Positions 1 through 7,840 of a DNA stretch of 64,000 bases are shown one piece after another. A program made the position numbers and the translations under genes. Numbering within the stretch: position 1 is the first letter of the stretch; each line of letters opens with the position of its first letter. The DNA is from Novosphingobium subterraneum (lineage in GTDB: Bacteria > Pseudomonadota > Alphaproteobacteria > Sphingomonadales > Sphingomonadaceae), in NCBI RefSeq assembly GCF_000807925.1, contig NZ_JRVC01000018.1, positions 1 through 64,000 of the forward strand, in the 5' to 3' direction. The notes beneath the pieces were generated by a model. The model ran no database searches. It saw only the letters and a list, made by a program, of their open reading frames with translations, and was not told the origin of the DNA.

Positions 1-77
1 ACACCACTCCCATCCGCCTTCACACGTGGCTTCACGTTGTAGTCAATCACCCGCTTCACGCAGACCAGGGCTTTCAT
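1..77 (-). CDS. etfB: Electron transfer flavoprotein beta subunit, 5' end only
   Basis: Only the first 25 codons are inside the window; the gene runs off the left edge on the minus strand. The visible N-terminus reads MKALVCVKRVIDYNVKPRVK, which is the highly conserved start of the ETF beta subunit. In this family the protein pairs with EtfA to carry electrons from acyl-CoA and other dehydrogenases to ETF:ubiquinone oxidoreductase. An AGGAG ribosome binding site lies at 86-90 on the minus strand, about 8 bases before the ATG at 77. etfA is expected outside the window. The assignment rests on a short but distinctive sequence. Confidence 0.85.
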   Translation of the reverse strand, partial: MKALVCVKRVIDYNVKPRVKADGSG

Positions 78-171
78 GCGTCGTGCTCCTGCCAATGCCA
101 TGCCGTTGATGCCAAAAGGCACCGGCTCGATCCTCGCGATGACGTGGAATGTGGGTGGTGTCCACGGTAAA

Positions 172-200
172 TTTGCAAAGGTGCAAAGCAAAACTTTGCA
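172..200. promoter_or_regulatory. Cluster of TGCAAAG motifs with inverted repeat
   Basis: The divergent gap between etfB and the thioredoxin-like gene holds the palindrome TTTGCAAA (172-179) followed by an inverted repeat TGCAAAG/CTTTGCA (182-188 and 194-200) with a 5-base loop. GCAAAG therefore recurs in a tight cluster. This looks like a protein binding site rather than a terminator because the stem is AT-rich and no T-run follows. The regulator is unknown. Confidence 0.35.
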
Positions 201-248
201 GTTGGCCCAAGGCGATCGGCATTTGGCCCGCGACGCGAAATGACGTAA

Positions 249-264
249 AAGAACGGAGATTCTA
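249..264. promoter_or_regulatory. Putative TetR operator (AAGAA-N6-TTCTA)
   Basis: The 16-bp element AAGAACGGAGATTCTA sits immediately upstream of the thioredoxin-like gene, ending 14 bases before its ATG. It matches, with one base changed in the left half-site, the TAGAA-N6-TTCTA palindromes in front of the TonB receptor (3457-3472) and the oxidoreductase (5967-5982). The likely binder is the TetR protein encoded at 6108-6782. Its position close to the start codon fits a repressor site. Confidence 0.5.
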
Positions 265-278
265 ATAAAGGAGAAGGG

Positions 279-893
279 ATGATGCTGAGACTCTCGCGCC
301 AACTCGACTACGGCAAGCCCGCGCCGGATTTTTGCTTGCCGGATGTCGAAGGGCATCTGCGCAGCCTTGGCGACTATGCCGAAAGCCCTGCATTGCTGGT
401 GGCCTTCATCTGCAATCACTGCCCGTTCGTGCTGCACGTGCTGGACGAATTCATTGCCTTCTCACGCGAGTACCAGCCCAAGGGTCTGCAGGTGGTGGCG
501 ATATCATCGAACTGGCCCGACGACTTTCCCGAGGACGACTATCCGCACATGCAGAAGCTGGCGGCGGAGAAGGACTTTCCGTTCCCCTATCTGCATGACG
601 AAACGCAGGACGTGGCGCTGGCTTATAACGCGATCTGCACGCCGGATTTCTTCCTCTACGATCGCGAGCGGCTGCTCTATTACGCTGGCCAGTTCGATGC
701 TAGCAGGCCGCAGATCAATCGCCCGCCGGTGCCGGGGCTGCCGCCGCTGCGAACGGACCTGCCGGTTACGGGCGAAGACATGCGGCGCGCCGCGGATGCG
801 CTGCTGGCAGGAGATGCCGCACCGCAGCCGCAGCATCCAAGCGCCGGTTGCAGCATCAAGTGGCGACCGGGGAAGGACCCGTCCTGGGGTTGA
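279..893 (+). CDS. Thioredoxin-fold (redoxin/AhpC-TSA-like) protein with CNHC motif
   Basis: This 204-residue protein has no signal peptide and should be cytoplasmic. A thioredoxin/AhpC-TSA fold covers roughly residues 12-165. The CNHCPFV motif puts the redox cysteines at 45 and 48, where thioredoxins have CGPC; this is typical of the peroxiredoxin-like/thioredoxin family protein group. The C-terminus carries a further cysteine in GCSIKWRPG, also characteristic of that group. ATG codons stand at 279 and 282 behind an AAAGGAGAAGGG ribosome binding site; the first is used here. Exact substrate is unknown. Its promoter shares a palindrome with the sugar genes that follow, so it may be part of the same regulon. 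A terminator separates it from the convergent TonB receptor. Confidence 0.85.
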   Translation: MMLRLSRQLDYGKPAPDFCLPDVEGHLRSLGDYAESPALLVAFICNHCPFVLHVLDEFIAFSREYQPKGLQVVAISSNWPDDFPEDDYPHMQKLAAEKDFPFPYLHDETQDVALAYNAICTPDFFLYDRERLLYYAGQFDASRPQINRPPVPGLPPLRTDLPVTGEDMRRAADALLAGDAAPQPQHPSAGCSIKWRPGKDPSWG

Positions 894-915
894 GGCTCCG
901 CAGATTGCAGGCAAC

Positions 916-948
916 AAAAAAGGGGAGCGGCGATGCGCTCCCCTTCTT
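916..948. terminator. Bidirectional rho-independent terminator
   Basis: AAGGGGAGCG (920-929) pairs perfectly with CGCTCCCCTT (936-945) around a 6-base loop. An A-run precedes the stem and TTCTT follows, so it can stop both the thioredoxin-like gene and the convergent TonB receptor. Confidence 0.85.
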
Positions 949-969
949 AATTTGCGACCCGGTGTTGAC

Positions 970-3384
970 TTAGAAGTCGACCGCAAGGCGGACGCCGTAG
1001 GTGCGCGGCGTACCGAACTGCCAGTTGAACACGTCGTCGTTCGGACCGGCAGAGGTGAAGCCGCCATAAGTCAGTGGACGTTCATTCTCGAGGTTCTTGG
1101 CAAAAGCCGTGATTGAGAAGCGTTCGTTCTCGGGCTTGTATTCGAGGCTGACGTCAGTCTGCGTGAAGGCGGTCTGCGTGCCATCGCGGTAGTTGTAGAA
1201 GTCAGTGAAGTACTTGCTCTTGAACGTGGTGTTTGCGCTGGCGCGCAGGGTCCCGCTGCTGCCGAAATCGAAGGTGTGATCATATCCTGCGGTGATCACC
1301 CATTCCGGCGAGAACGGGGGTCGGTTGCCTGCAAAATTCGGCTGCTGAACACCCGGAGCGACCGGATCGAGATCGCCGATGCCGTTGCGGCTGTTGCAGA
1401 CGCTCTGCGGATTGCCGGCGGTGGGCAGGCAGAACACGTTGAACTGCGCGAACAGCTCCTTGTATTCGGCGTTCAGGTAATTGACCGAAGCATGGAAGCG
1501 GTCGTTGTCGCTCAGCGCGAAGTCAGCCGAAGCTTCGATGCCCCAGATCTTGGCCTTGCCCGCGTTGAAGGTCTGGCCGCCGACGGTGGTGTCGAGCAGG
1601 ACCGAGACCTGCAGGTCCTTGTAATCGTAGTAGAAGCCGCCGAGGTTGAAATGGTGCTGGCCCTTGTCGCCAAAGGTCTGCTTCCAGCCGAGCTCGTAAG
1701 CCGTGTTGGTTTCCGGCTTGTAGTCGCCCACGGAGTCGAAGCCACCGCCCTTGAAGCCGGTAGAGACCTTGGCGAACACGAGCGTGTCGCTGTTGGGCTT
1801 GTAGTTCAGGCCGGCAAGCCAGGTGATCTTGTCTTCCTTGCTGGAGAGCGGGAAGATCGTCTTGAACTTGAGGTCGGCAAAGTTCTTGGGGCTGATGGCG
1901 CCGTTGAACAGGAGCGGATCCGGCGGGCCTGCGCCGAACGGCGATGCATTGCGGTAAAGTGCATCGCGCGAGTTTTCGGTGTAGCGCAGGCCGCCGACAG
2001 CCGTAAGTGTTTCGCCGAGCGGTACTTCAACCTGACCGAAGGCCGACTTGCTCTCGCTGGTGATGTCGCGATCAAAGTAGGACAGCGTCACGACGTTCGG
2101 GCCGAAGGTGGTGACGAAGCTGCTTTCGGCGTTGACGGTCTCCTTGAAGTAGAATCCGCCGACCTGGTAGGTGATGCCGTTGACTTCACCGTTGAAGCGC
2201 AGCTCGTGGCTCTGCGTGCTGGTGCGCTGATCCCACCCGAACGAGCGGTAGGTGACCGGCAGCGTCAGGAACTGGCCCGGCGTACCTTCGAACTTGCGAT
2301 AGCCGCCGATGTACGAGATCGTCAGGGCATCGCTGACTTCATAGGCCACGCGGCCGCGCAGGGCATAGGTGTCCTGCGAAAGCTTGCCGAGACCGAAGGC
2401 GGGCGCTGCATATTCCCCGCGATTGACGCCTGCGAGCAGGTTCGTTTCATTGGGAATGCACAGGACCTGATTCAGTGAGGTCGCATAGAGCGGGGCTACG
2501 GCAGTGAAGCCCGAAGCCGTCGCGCAGCTGGCGTTTGTCGGGCGAACGCCGGTTGCATTGAGATCTGCTGACGCGAAAGCCTGCGGGGTGAATTCACGCT
2601 TGGCATATTCGCCAGCAAAATAGACCGTCAGCGCATCGGTCGGCTCGAGCTGGACCGAGCCACGCACGCCATAGGACTTGTTGTCGTCCGAACGGCCGCC
2701 TGCAAAGGCCGGATAATTGTAACCGCCGCCATTGTAGGCAGCGCGAGCAGGGTGCTTGATGTAGCCATCATGCTCGTCATAGAAGCCGGCAACGCGGACG
2801 CCACCGATGTCACCCAAAGGAACGGTCACGCCGCCGTCAAGGCGCACGGCGTTGTAGTTGCCATAGCTGGCCGAGGCGTTGGCGGCGAATTCCTTGCCCG
2901 GCTTGCGGGTGATGAAGTTGATGGCTCCGCCGGTGGAGTTGCGGCCGTAGAGCGTACCCTGCGGGCCGCGCAGCACTTCGACGCGATCGAGATCGAACAG
3001 CGCGATGCTGAGCGCCTGAGGGCGGTTCATGTATTCGCCGTCGATGTTCACGACGACCGAGGTGTCCTGCGATTCGTCGTTCGAGTTGGTGCCGACGCCG
3101 CGGACGGTAACCTTGATGGTGCCCTGGTCCTGGTTGAGCTGCACCGCAGGGGCGATCTTGCCGATGTCGTTCATGTTCGAGAAGCCGGCCTGCTGCAGCT
3201 GCTCGGCATTCACCACGTTGATCGCGATCGGAACGTCGTTGACGTTCTGCGCGCGGTTCTGCGCAGTCACGATGATGACGTTGGGATCTGCCTCTTCGGC
3301 CGCTTCCTGTGCATGGGCGGGCAGGGCGAAAGCCAGCGCGCAGGCGCTCGCCAAAAGGGTGCGGGTGTACAGGGTCTTGGGCAT
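970..3384 (-). CDS. TonB-dependent outer-membrane receptor
   Basis: This 804-residue protein starts with a signal peptide (residues 1-26, cleaved after AHA-Q). A TonB box-like IIVTA follows, then a plug domain ending in the family motif VEVLRGPQGTLYGRNSTGGAINF, and a long beta-barrel ending in a C-terminal phenylalanine (VRLAVDF), as expected for BAM-inserted barrels. The start at 3384 was preferred over an upstream in-frame codon at 3414 because GGAGGAA lies at 3394-3400 and the signal peptide begins there. The layout is that of the large sphingomonad receptor group that imports sugars, aromatic glycosides and other organics, not only iron. Palindromes for a TetR regulator lie in its promoter, and the isomerase and oxidoreductase genes upstream suggest a carbohydrate or glycoside ligand. 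The ligand itself cannot be read from sequence. Confidence 0.93.
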   Translation of the reverse strand: MPKTLYTRTLLASACALAFALPAHAQEAAEEADPNVIIVTAQNRAQNVNDVPIAINVVNAEQLQQAGFSNMNDIGKIAPAVQLNQDQGTIKVTVRGVGTNSNDESQDTSVVVNIDGEYMNRPQALSIALFDLDRVEVLRGPQGTLYGRNSTGGAINFITRKPGKEFAANASASYGNYNAVRLDGGVTVPLGDIGGVRVAGFYDEHDGYIKHPARAAYNGGGYNYPAFAGGRSDDNKSYGVRGSVQLEPTDALTVYFAGEYAKREFTPQAFASADLNATGVRPTNASCATASGFTAVAPLYATSLNQVLCIPNETNLLAGVNRGEYAAPAFGLGKLSQDTYALRGRVAYEVSDALTISYIGGYRKFEGTPGQFLTLPVTYRSFGWDQRTSTQSHELRFNGEVNGITYQVGGFYFKETVNAESSFVTTFGPNVVTLSYFDRDITSESKSAFGQVEVPLGETLTAVGGLRYTENSRDALYRNASPFGAGPPDPLLFNGAISPKNFADLKFKTIFPLSSKEDKITWLAGLNYKPNSDTLVFAKVSTGFKGGGFDSVGDYKPETNTAYELGWKQTFGDKGQHHFNLGGFYYDYKDLQVSVLLDTTVGGQTFNAGKAKIWGIEASADFALSDNDRFHASVNYLNAEYKELFAQFNVFCLPTAGNPQSVCNSRNGIGDLDPVAPGVQQPNFAGNRPPFSPEWVITAGYDHTFDFGSSGTLRASANTTFKSKYFTDFYNYRDGTQTAFTQTDVSLEYKPENERFSITAFAKNLENERPLTYGGFTSAGPNDDVFNWQFGTPRTYGVRLAVDF

Positions 3385-3440
3385 GATTTTCAGTTCCTCC
3401 CCAGGTGGCGCCACGTTGGGCGTGGCAGCGTGTTAGCAGA

Positions 3441-3472
3441 TTAGAATCTAAAAAACTAGAACATAAATTCTA
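3441..3472. promoter_or_regulatory. Double putative TetR operator in the TonB receptor promoter
   Basis: Two palindromes stand 57-88 bases upstream of the receptor start. TTAGAATCTAA (3441-3451) is an 11-bp perfect palindrome, and TAGAACATAAATTCTA (3457-3472) has the TAGAA-N6-TTCTA form also found at 5967-5982. They overlap the region where a -35/-10 pair would lie on the minus strand (possible -10 TCTAAT). This is the expected place for a repressor of the receptor. Confidence 0.55.
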
Positions 3473-3711
3473 TTGGTGGAAATGTTCTGACACCTTGCGG
3501 CATTTTTGCCACGGAGAGCTCAAATGAGGCTCTGTGCGATCTGCTTCTGACGCCGGCCCATCATACAGTAAAATACCAAGCTTTGCCTTTGCCATAGTCT
3601 GCGACTCTGGAAGGCAGATATATCCGCCGGTGCTGCAAAGCTACGCGCCATGGCTTGATACACAAAGGAAACAAATTTCATGGAAGGTCATTCATCGCGT
3701 AAATGCGATTG
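3473..3711. other. Intergenic stretch without a recognisable gene
   Basis: Between the receptor promoter and the terminator of the isomerase gene there are about 240 bases of comparatively AT-rich sequence. Short open frames exist but have no ribosome binding site or family resemblance. I see no RNA structure beyond the flanking elements. Confidence 0.5.
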
Positions 3712-3749
3712 GGCAAAAAGAAGGCGCCGCCGATCGTCTCGGCGGCGCC
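3712..3749 (-). terminator. Terminator of the oxidoreductase-isomerase operon
   Basis: GGCGCCGCCGA (3723-3733) and TCGGCGGCGCC (3739-3749) form an 11-bp perfect stem. Read on the minus strand it is followed by TTCTTTTT, so it ends transcription coming out of the isomerase gene. Confidence 0.85.
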
Positions 3750-3771
3750 CCGATGATGAAGGGTTGATGGT

Positions 3772-4827
3772 TCAGCTAATTCCCATCAGCTTCGCGTTGA
3801 GAGAGCGATCCGCACCTCCAGCGGCGAAATCATCAAAGGCATGCTCGGTGACCTTGATGATGTGGCGGTCGATGAAGGGTGCTCCCTCGGCCGCGCCGAC
3901 CTCAGGATGCTTCAACGCGCATTCCCATTCCAGCACGGCCCAGCCGGCATAATCATTCGCGGCCATCTTGCTGAAGATGCCGAGGAAATCGACCTGTCCA
4001 TCTCCCAGAGAGCGGAAGCGTCCGGGCCGATCGACCCACGACTGGTAGCCGCCATAGACACCCGAGCGCCCGTTGGGCCGGAATTCGGCGTCCTTCACGT
4101 GGAAGCACTTGATGCGCTCATGGTAGATGTCGATGAAGGCCAGGTAATCGAGCTGCTGCAGCACGAAGTGGCTGGGATCGTAGAGGATGTTGGCGCGCGG
4201 ATGGTTGCCGACGCGTTCGAGGAACATCTCGAAGGTCACGCCATCGTGCAGGTCCTCGCCGGGATGAATCTCGTAGGCCACGTCGACGCCGTTCTCGTCG
4301 AACACGTCGAGAATCGGCTTCCAGCGGCGGGCGAGCTCGTCGAAAGCGTCTTCGACGAGACCGGCCGGGCGCGCGGGCCAGGGATAGAAATAGGGCCAGG
4401 CAAATGCGCCGGAGAACGAGGCGTGCGCCTTCAAGCCGAGATTGGCGCTGGCCTTGGCCGCATGCTTCATCTGCTGCACGGCCCATTCCTGCCGAGCGGC
4501 GGGGTTGTTGTGGACCGCTTCCGGGGCAAAGCCATCGAACTGCGCGTCAAAGGCAGGGTGCACGGCCACGAGCTGACCCTGCAGGTGGGTCGAAAGCTCG
4601 GTGATCTCCAGCCCCTTGTCGGCGAGCATGCCCTTGATCTCGTCGCAGTAGGTCTGGCTGGTCGCAGCATTCTCCAGATCGAACAGGCGTCCGTCCCAGC
4701 TCGGGATCTGAATGCCCTTGTACCCGAGCCCCGCCACCCAGTCGGCGATGGTCTCGAGGCTGTTGAACGGCGCGGCGTCGCCCGCAAACTGGGCAAGGAA
4801 GATGCCGGGGCCCTTGATGGTCTTCAT
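3772..4827 (-). CDS. Sugar phosphate isomerase/epimerase-type TIM-barrel enzyme
   Basis: This 351-residue protein belongs to the AP-endonuclease-2-like (xylose isomerase-like) TIM-barrel superfamily. Probable divalent-metal ligands are the Glu/His of AYEIHPGED, the Asp/His of YDPSHF, the HVKDAEF His and the Glu of VLEWEC near the C-terminus, the usual order in this superfamily. There is no signal peptide. The ATG at 4827 has AAGGAG about 9 bases upstream. It lies 13 bases behind the Gfo/Idh/MocA gene, so the two are co-transcribed. Members of this superfamily paired with Gfo/Idh/MocA oxidoreductases include inositol enzymes and the 3-keto-sugar lyases/deglycosidases that cleave oxidised glycosides. 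Which reaction applies here is inference. A terminator follows. Confidence 0.85.
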   Translation of the reverse strand: MKTIKGPGIFLAQFAGDAAPFNSLETIADWVAGLGYKGIQIPSWDGRLFDLENAATSQTYCDEIKGMLADKGLEITELSTHLQGQLVAVHPAFDAQFDGFAPEAVHNNPAARQEWAVQQMKHAAKASANLGLKAHASFSGAFAWPYFYPWPARPAGLVEDAFDELARRWKPILDVFDENGVDVAYEIHPGEDLHDGVTFEMFLERVGNHPRANILYDPSHFVLQQLDYLAFIDIYHERIKCFHVKDAEFRPNGRSGVYGGYQSWVDRPGRFRSLGDGQVDFLGIFSKMAANDYAGWAVLEWECALKHPEVGAAEGAPFIDRHIIKVTEHAFDDFAAGGADRSLNAKLMGIS

Positions 4828-4840
4828 GGCGGATTACTCC

Positions 4841-5950
4841 TTAGAGCTTGACCCAGCCGGCGTTGTCGCGGCTGGCGGAAACGGCGGTGTCGATGAAGGT
4901 CATGCCGCGCACGCCTTCTGCGATACCGGGCAGGAGCGGGGCGCTTTCGCCGCGCACGAGGGCGGCAAAATCGCGATAGAGGTTGGCGAAGGCTTCGAGA
5001 TATCCTTCGGGATGGCCTCCGGGCGTGCGGGTGCGCGATGCTGCATCGCCGCCGAGAACGCCAGTGCCGGAGCGGACGAGGGTGCAGGTGCCATCGAGCC
5101 GGTTGATCGTGAGAGTGTTCGGCTCTTCCTGCTTCCAGGTCACGCCACCCTTGTCGCCATAGGCGCGGATGCGCAGGCCGTTGAGTTCGCCGACCTCGAT
5201 CTGGCTGGCGAGGAGGACACCTCGCGCACCGTTGTCGAAACGCAGGAGGATCGAGCAGTCATCATCGAGCAGGCGGCCGGGCACGACTGCGCCCAGATCG
5301 GCCAGCAGTTCGGTGACGCGCAGGCCGGTGACGAATTCGGCAAGCTGAAATGCGTGCACCCCGATGTCGCCGATGCAACCGCCGAGACCGGCCTTGGCAG
5401 GATCGACGCGCCATTCGGCCTGCTTGCCAACGGCCTCGCCAGCAAGCCAGCCTTGCGGATATTCGACGACGACCTTCCGGACGGTGCCGATCTCGCCAGC
5501 GGCAATGCGGGCGCGAGCTTCGCGGACCAGCGGGTAGCCGGAGTAGGTGTAGGTCACGCCGAAGGGCTTGCCCGCGGTTTCGACAAGCGTGGCCAGTTCA
5601 TGCGCTTCGGCAAGCGTGGCGGTGAGCGGCTTGTCGGTAATGACCGGATAACCCGCAGCCAATGCAGCACGGGCGGAGGGCAGGTGGTTGTGGTTGGGCG
5701 TGACGATCGAGACGAAGTCGATCCCGTCCTCCCGCGCCCCTTCGGATGCGAACATGGCGTCGAGCGAGGGATAGGCACGGGCAGAATCAATACGGTAGCT
5801 CCCGCCCGCTGCAGCGCTGCGTGCGGCATCGCTGGAGAAGACGCCGGCGACGAGCTCTATTTCGCGGTCCAGTTCCGCTGCAAAGCGGTGCACTGGCCCG
5901 ATGAACGCCCCCGGACCACCACCGATCATTCCCATCCTCAACCGACGCAT
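4841..5950 (-). CDS. Gfo/Idh/MocA family NAD(P)-dependent oxidoreductase
   Basis: The 369-residue protein starts MRRLRMGMIGGGPG, a Rossmann dinucleotide-binding loop. TDKPLT corresponds to the family EKP motif that carries the catalytic lysine, and GGCIGDIGVHAFQL (about residues 185-198) is the conserved D-x-G-x-H segment that supplies the catalytic His. The C-terminal half is the substrate-binding beta-sheet domain. The ATG at 5950 was chosen because GGAG stands 7 bases before it; an upstream in-frame TTG at 5962 would put the start next to the operator. Such enzymes oxidise sugars, inositols or glycosides, often at C3. It is the first gene of a two-gene operon with the TIM-barrel isomerase and is divergent from the TetR regulator. 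Confidence 0.9.
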   Translation of the reverse strand: MRRLRMGMIGGGPGAFIGPVHRFAAELDREIELVAGVFSSDAARSAAAGGSYRIDSARAYPSLDAMFASEGAREDGIDFVSIVTPNHNHLPSARAALAAGYPVITDKPLTATLAEAHELATLVETAGKPFGVTYTYSGYPLVREARARIAAGEIGTVRKVVVEYPQGWLAGEAVGKQAEWRVDPAKAGLGGCIGDIGVHAFQLAEFVTGLRVTELLADLGAVVPGRLLDDDCSILLRFDNGARGVLLASQIEVGELNGLRIRAYGDKGGVTWKQEEPNTLTINRLDGTCTLVRSGTGVLGGDAASRTRTPGGHPEGYLEAFANLYRDFAALVRGESAPLLPGIAEGVRGMTFIDTAVSASRDNAGWVKL

Positions 5951-5966
5951 CGATATCTCCAATTTT

Positions 5967-5982
5967 TAGAAAGCCTGTTCTA
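5967..5982. promoter_or_regulatory. Putative TetR operator (TAGAA-N6-TTCTA)
   Basis: TAGAAAGCCTGTTCTA lies 17 bases upstream of the oxidoreductase ATG in the divergent gap with the TetR gene. Half-sites and spacing are identical to 3457-3472 and nearly identical to 249-264, while the six spacer bases differ. That is the pattern of a conserved dimer binding site rather than a chance repeat. Confidence 0.6.
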
Positions 5983-6066
5983 TTTTGAAAATCCAAGGGG
6001 TCAAGCGCGAGTACGCCGATTGACCATCGCCTTTCCCGTCAAATCGTGCAACAAACCGCCCACACA

Positions 6067-6085
6067 TTCTAGAATACGAATTTCC
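6067..6085. promoter_or_regulatory. Putative autoregulatory TetR site
   Basis: TTCTAGAA (6067-6074) is a perfect 8-bp palindrome about 35 bases before the TetR gene. The TAGAA at 6070-6074 is followed six bases later by TTTCC, a degenerate right half-site. Compared with the other sites it is weaker, which is common for autoregulation. Confidence 0.4.
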
Positions 6086-6107
6086 TTTAAGGGCGAACGG
6101 GTAAGCA

Positions 6108-6782
6108 ATGGCACGAGGCGCAAACGGGCAGGCCGAAGAAGCGGAACTGGCAGTGGAAACGGTCAGCCGAAAGCCACAGCAGGGCCGCAGCAAGGCGTCG
6201 CTCGAGCGGATGCTGAACGCGGCGCGCGAACTCATGCTGGAGCGCGGCAGCGAGGACTTCACGCTGCAGGATGTGAACCAGAAGGGCAACGTCTCCATCG
6301 GTTCAATCTACCTGCGTTTCCAGAGCAAGGACAATCTCGTGCGCGCTGTGATCGCGCGGGCGCTCGAGGATATCGCGGCGGACGAAGAGGCGATGGTCGC
6401 CGATGTCCTGGCGCAGTCGCCCACGCTCGACGAATTCATGCCGCGCTATGTGGCGGGATATGCCGAAGTGCTGCGGGTCAATGCGCCGCTGCTGCGCCTG
6501 GCGATGGAGCGGGCGACCTTCGACCCGCTCGTATCGAAGCCCGGCAAGGATCACGCCTTGCGCGCAACCCAGCGCGGCATGGACGCGATGCTGCGGTATC
6601 GCGAGACGTTTGGCGGCACGGACCACGAGACCAAGGCCAACTCGGCCTACAAGATCGTCTTCGCCACGATGGCCCGCCAGCTCAGCCTCGGCTCCTCGGG
6701 CGAAGCGGCGCATGATTATGACTGGGAAGTCCTGAAGCGCGAACTCGGCCGGATGTGCCTGGCCTACCTTCGCGCTCCATGA
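6108..6782 (+). CDS. TetR/AcrR family transcriptional regulator
   Basis: The 224-residue protein has an N-terminal TetR helix-turn-helix at about residues 25-75, in the stretch SLERMLNAARELMLERGSED through SIGSIYLRFQSKDNLVRAVI, which is the classic TetR signature with the tyrosine of the recognition helix. The remainder is an all-helical ligand and dimerisation domain. It is divergent from the oxidoreductase-isomerase operon. Palindromes in that shared gap, before the TonB receptor and before the thioredoxin-like gene suggest it represses all of them. The inducer would be a sugar, glycoside or derived metabolite. The link between this protein and the palindromes is inferred from position and symmetry only. 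Confidence 0.9.
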   Translation: MARGANGQAEEAELAVETVSRKPQQGRSKASLERMLNAARELMLERGSEDFTLQDVNQKGNVSIGSIYLRFQSKDNLVRAVIARALEDIAADEEAMVADVLAQSPTLDEFMPRYVAGYAEVLRVNAPLLRLAMERATFDPLVSKPGKDHALRATQRGMDAMLRYRETFGGTDHETKANSAYKIVFATMARQLSLGSSGEAAHDYDWEVLKRELGRMCLAYLRAP

Positions 6783-6800
6783 CGGGGGACGGGCCGAAGT

Positions 6801-7703
6801 TCAGCCTTCGGCCAACAGCCGCTTCATGATCGCGCGGACATCGTCGGCCATGTCTGGACGTTCAAGCGCCAGCGCCAGCGTGGCCTCGACGAAGCCGGTC
6901 TTGCTGCCACAGTCGAAGCGGCGTCCGTCAAACTTCACGGCGTGGAAGGGCTGCTGGCCGATCATGCGCGCCATGGCGTCGGTCAGCTGGATTTCACCGC
7001 CCGCGCCTTTCTCCTGGCTTTCAAGCGTGCGCATGACTTCGGGCTGGAGAATGTAGCGGCCAGAGATGATCAGGTTCGAAGGCGCATCCTCGCGCCTCGG
7101 CTTCTCGACCAGGCCGGTCACTTCGGTGAGGGAATCCGAAACCCGATTGCCGGGCGCAATCACGCCATAGCTGGACACTTCCTCCTGCGGGACTTCGAGC
7201 ACGGAGATGAGATTGCCGCCCACTTCGTTGTAGGCATCGACCATCTGCTTCATGCAGCCGCCCTTGCCGCCGGGCTCGCCGACCATCATCTCGTCAGGGA
7301 GGAAGATAGCGAATGGTTCGTTGCCGACGACCGCGCGGGCGCACCAGATGGCGTGGCCCAGACCCATCGGCACCTGCTGGCGCACGGTAACGAGATTGCC
7401 CGGCAGGATGCGGGTGGGCTCCAGCACCTCGAGCGCCTTGCCGCGATCGGACATGGTGTGTTCGAGTTCGTAGGCGGTGTCGAAGTGTTCGACGATGGCG
7501 GTCTTTCCGCGGCCAGTCACGAAGATGAGCTGTTCGATTCCGGCCTCGCGCGCTTCATCCACCGCGTACTGGATCAACGGGCGGTCGATCACTGGCAGCA
7601 TTTCCTTGGGGATCGCCTTGGTGGCGGGCAGAAAGCGGGTGCCAAGCCCTGCTACCGGAAAAACGGCCTTGCGGATCGGCTTTCGCGAAGTGTCGGAACT
7701 CAT
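6801..7703 (-). CDS. galU: UTP--glucose-1-phosphate uridylyltransferase
   Basis: This 300-residue protein makes UDP-glucose from UTP and glucose 1-phosphate for polysaccharides and glycolipids. The nucleotidyltransferase signature GLGTRFLPATKAIPKEMLPV is intact at about residues 20-39. FVTGRGK, LPDEMM and GLVEKP are further GalU landmarks, and the length is typical. The ATG at 7703 has no strong ribosome binding site. It is convergent with the TetR gene and divergent from murA. A short hairpin (6792-6813) overlaps its stop codon without a T-run. Confidence 0.96.
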   Translation of the reverse strand: MSSDTSRKPIRKAVFPVAGLGTRFLPATKAIPKEMLPVIDRPLIQYAVDEAREAGIEQLIFVTGRGKTAIVEHFDTAYELEHTMSDRGKALEVLEPTRILPGNLVTVRQQVPMGLGHAIWCARAVVGNEPFAIFLPDEMMVGEPGGKGGCMKQMVDAYNEVGGNLISVLEVPQEEVSSYGVIAPGNRVSDSLTEVTGLVEKPRREDAPSNLIISGRYILQPEVMRTLESQEKGAGGEIQLTDAMARMIGQQPFHAVKFDGRRFDCGSKTGFVEATLALALERPDMADDVRAIMKRLLAEG

Positions 7704-7840
7704 TTGTCAGCCAATATCCATGCTTTGTTGCATCCTCATGATGCACTGCACAATTACTAAGTGAAAATGTCAAGCACGCCTCGTCACGTTATCGTATGCC
7801 CCAAGCTTGCACCGCCCTGAAAACCGGATAAACGGCAGCG

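Noticed and set aside
3534..3767. Short plus-strand frame in the gap behind the isomerase gene
   Set aside because: It lacks a ribosome binding site, overlaps the terminator hairpin and has no protein-like sequence.
4712..6715. Long plus-strand frame of over 650 codons opposite the oxidoreductase and isomerase
   Set aside because: It is an antisense shadow of conserved genes in high-GC DNA. The sequence has no family resemblance and runs across a promoter region and into the TetR gene out of frame.
6792..6813. GGCCGAAG/CTTCGGCC hairpin between TetR and galU as terminator
   Set aside because: It overlaps the galU stop codon and has no T-run in either direction.
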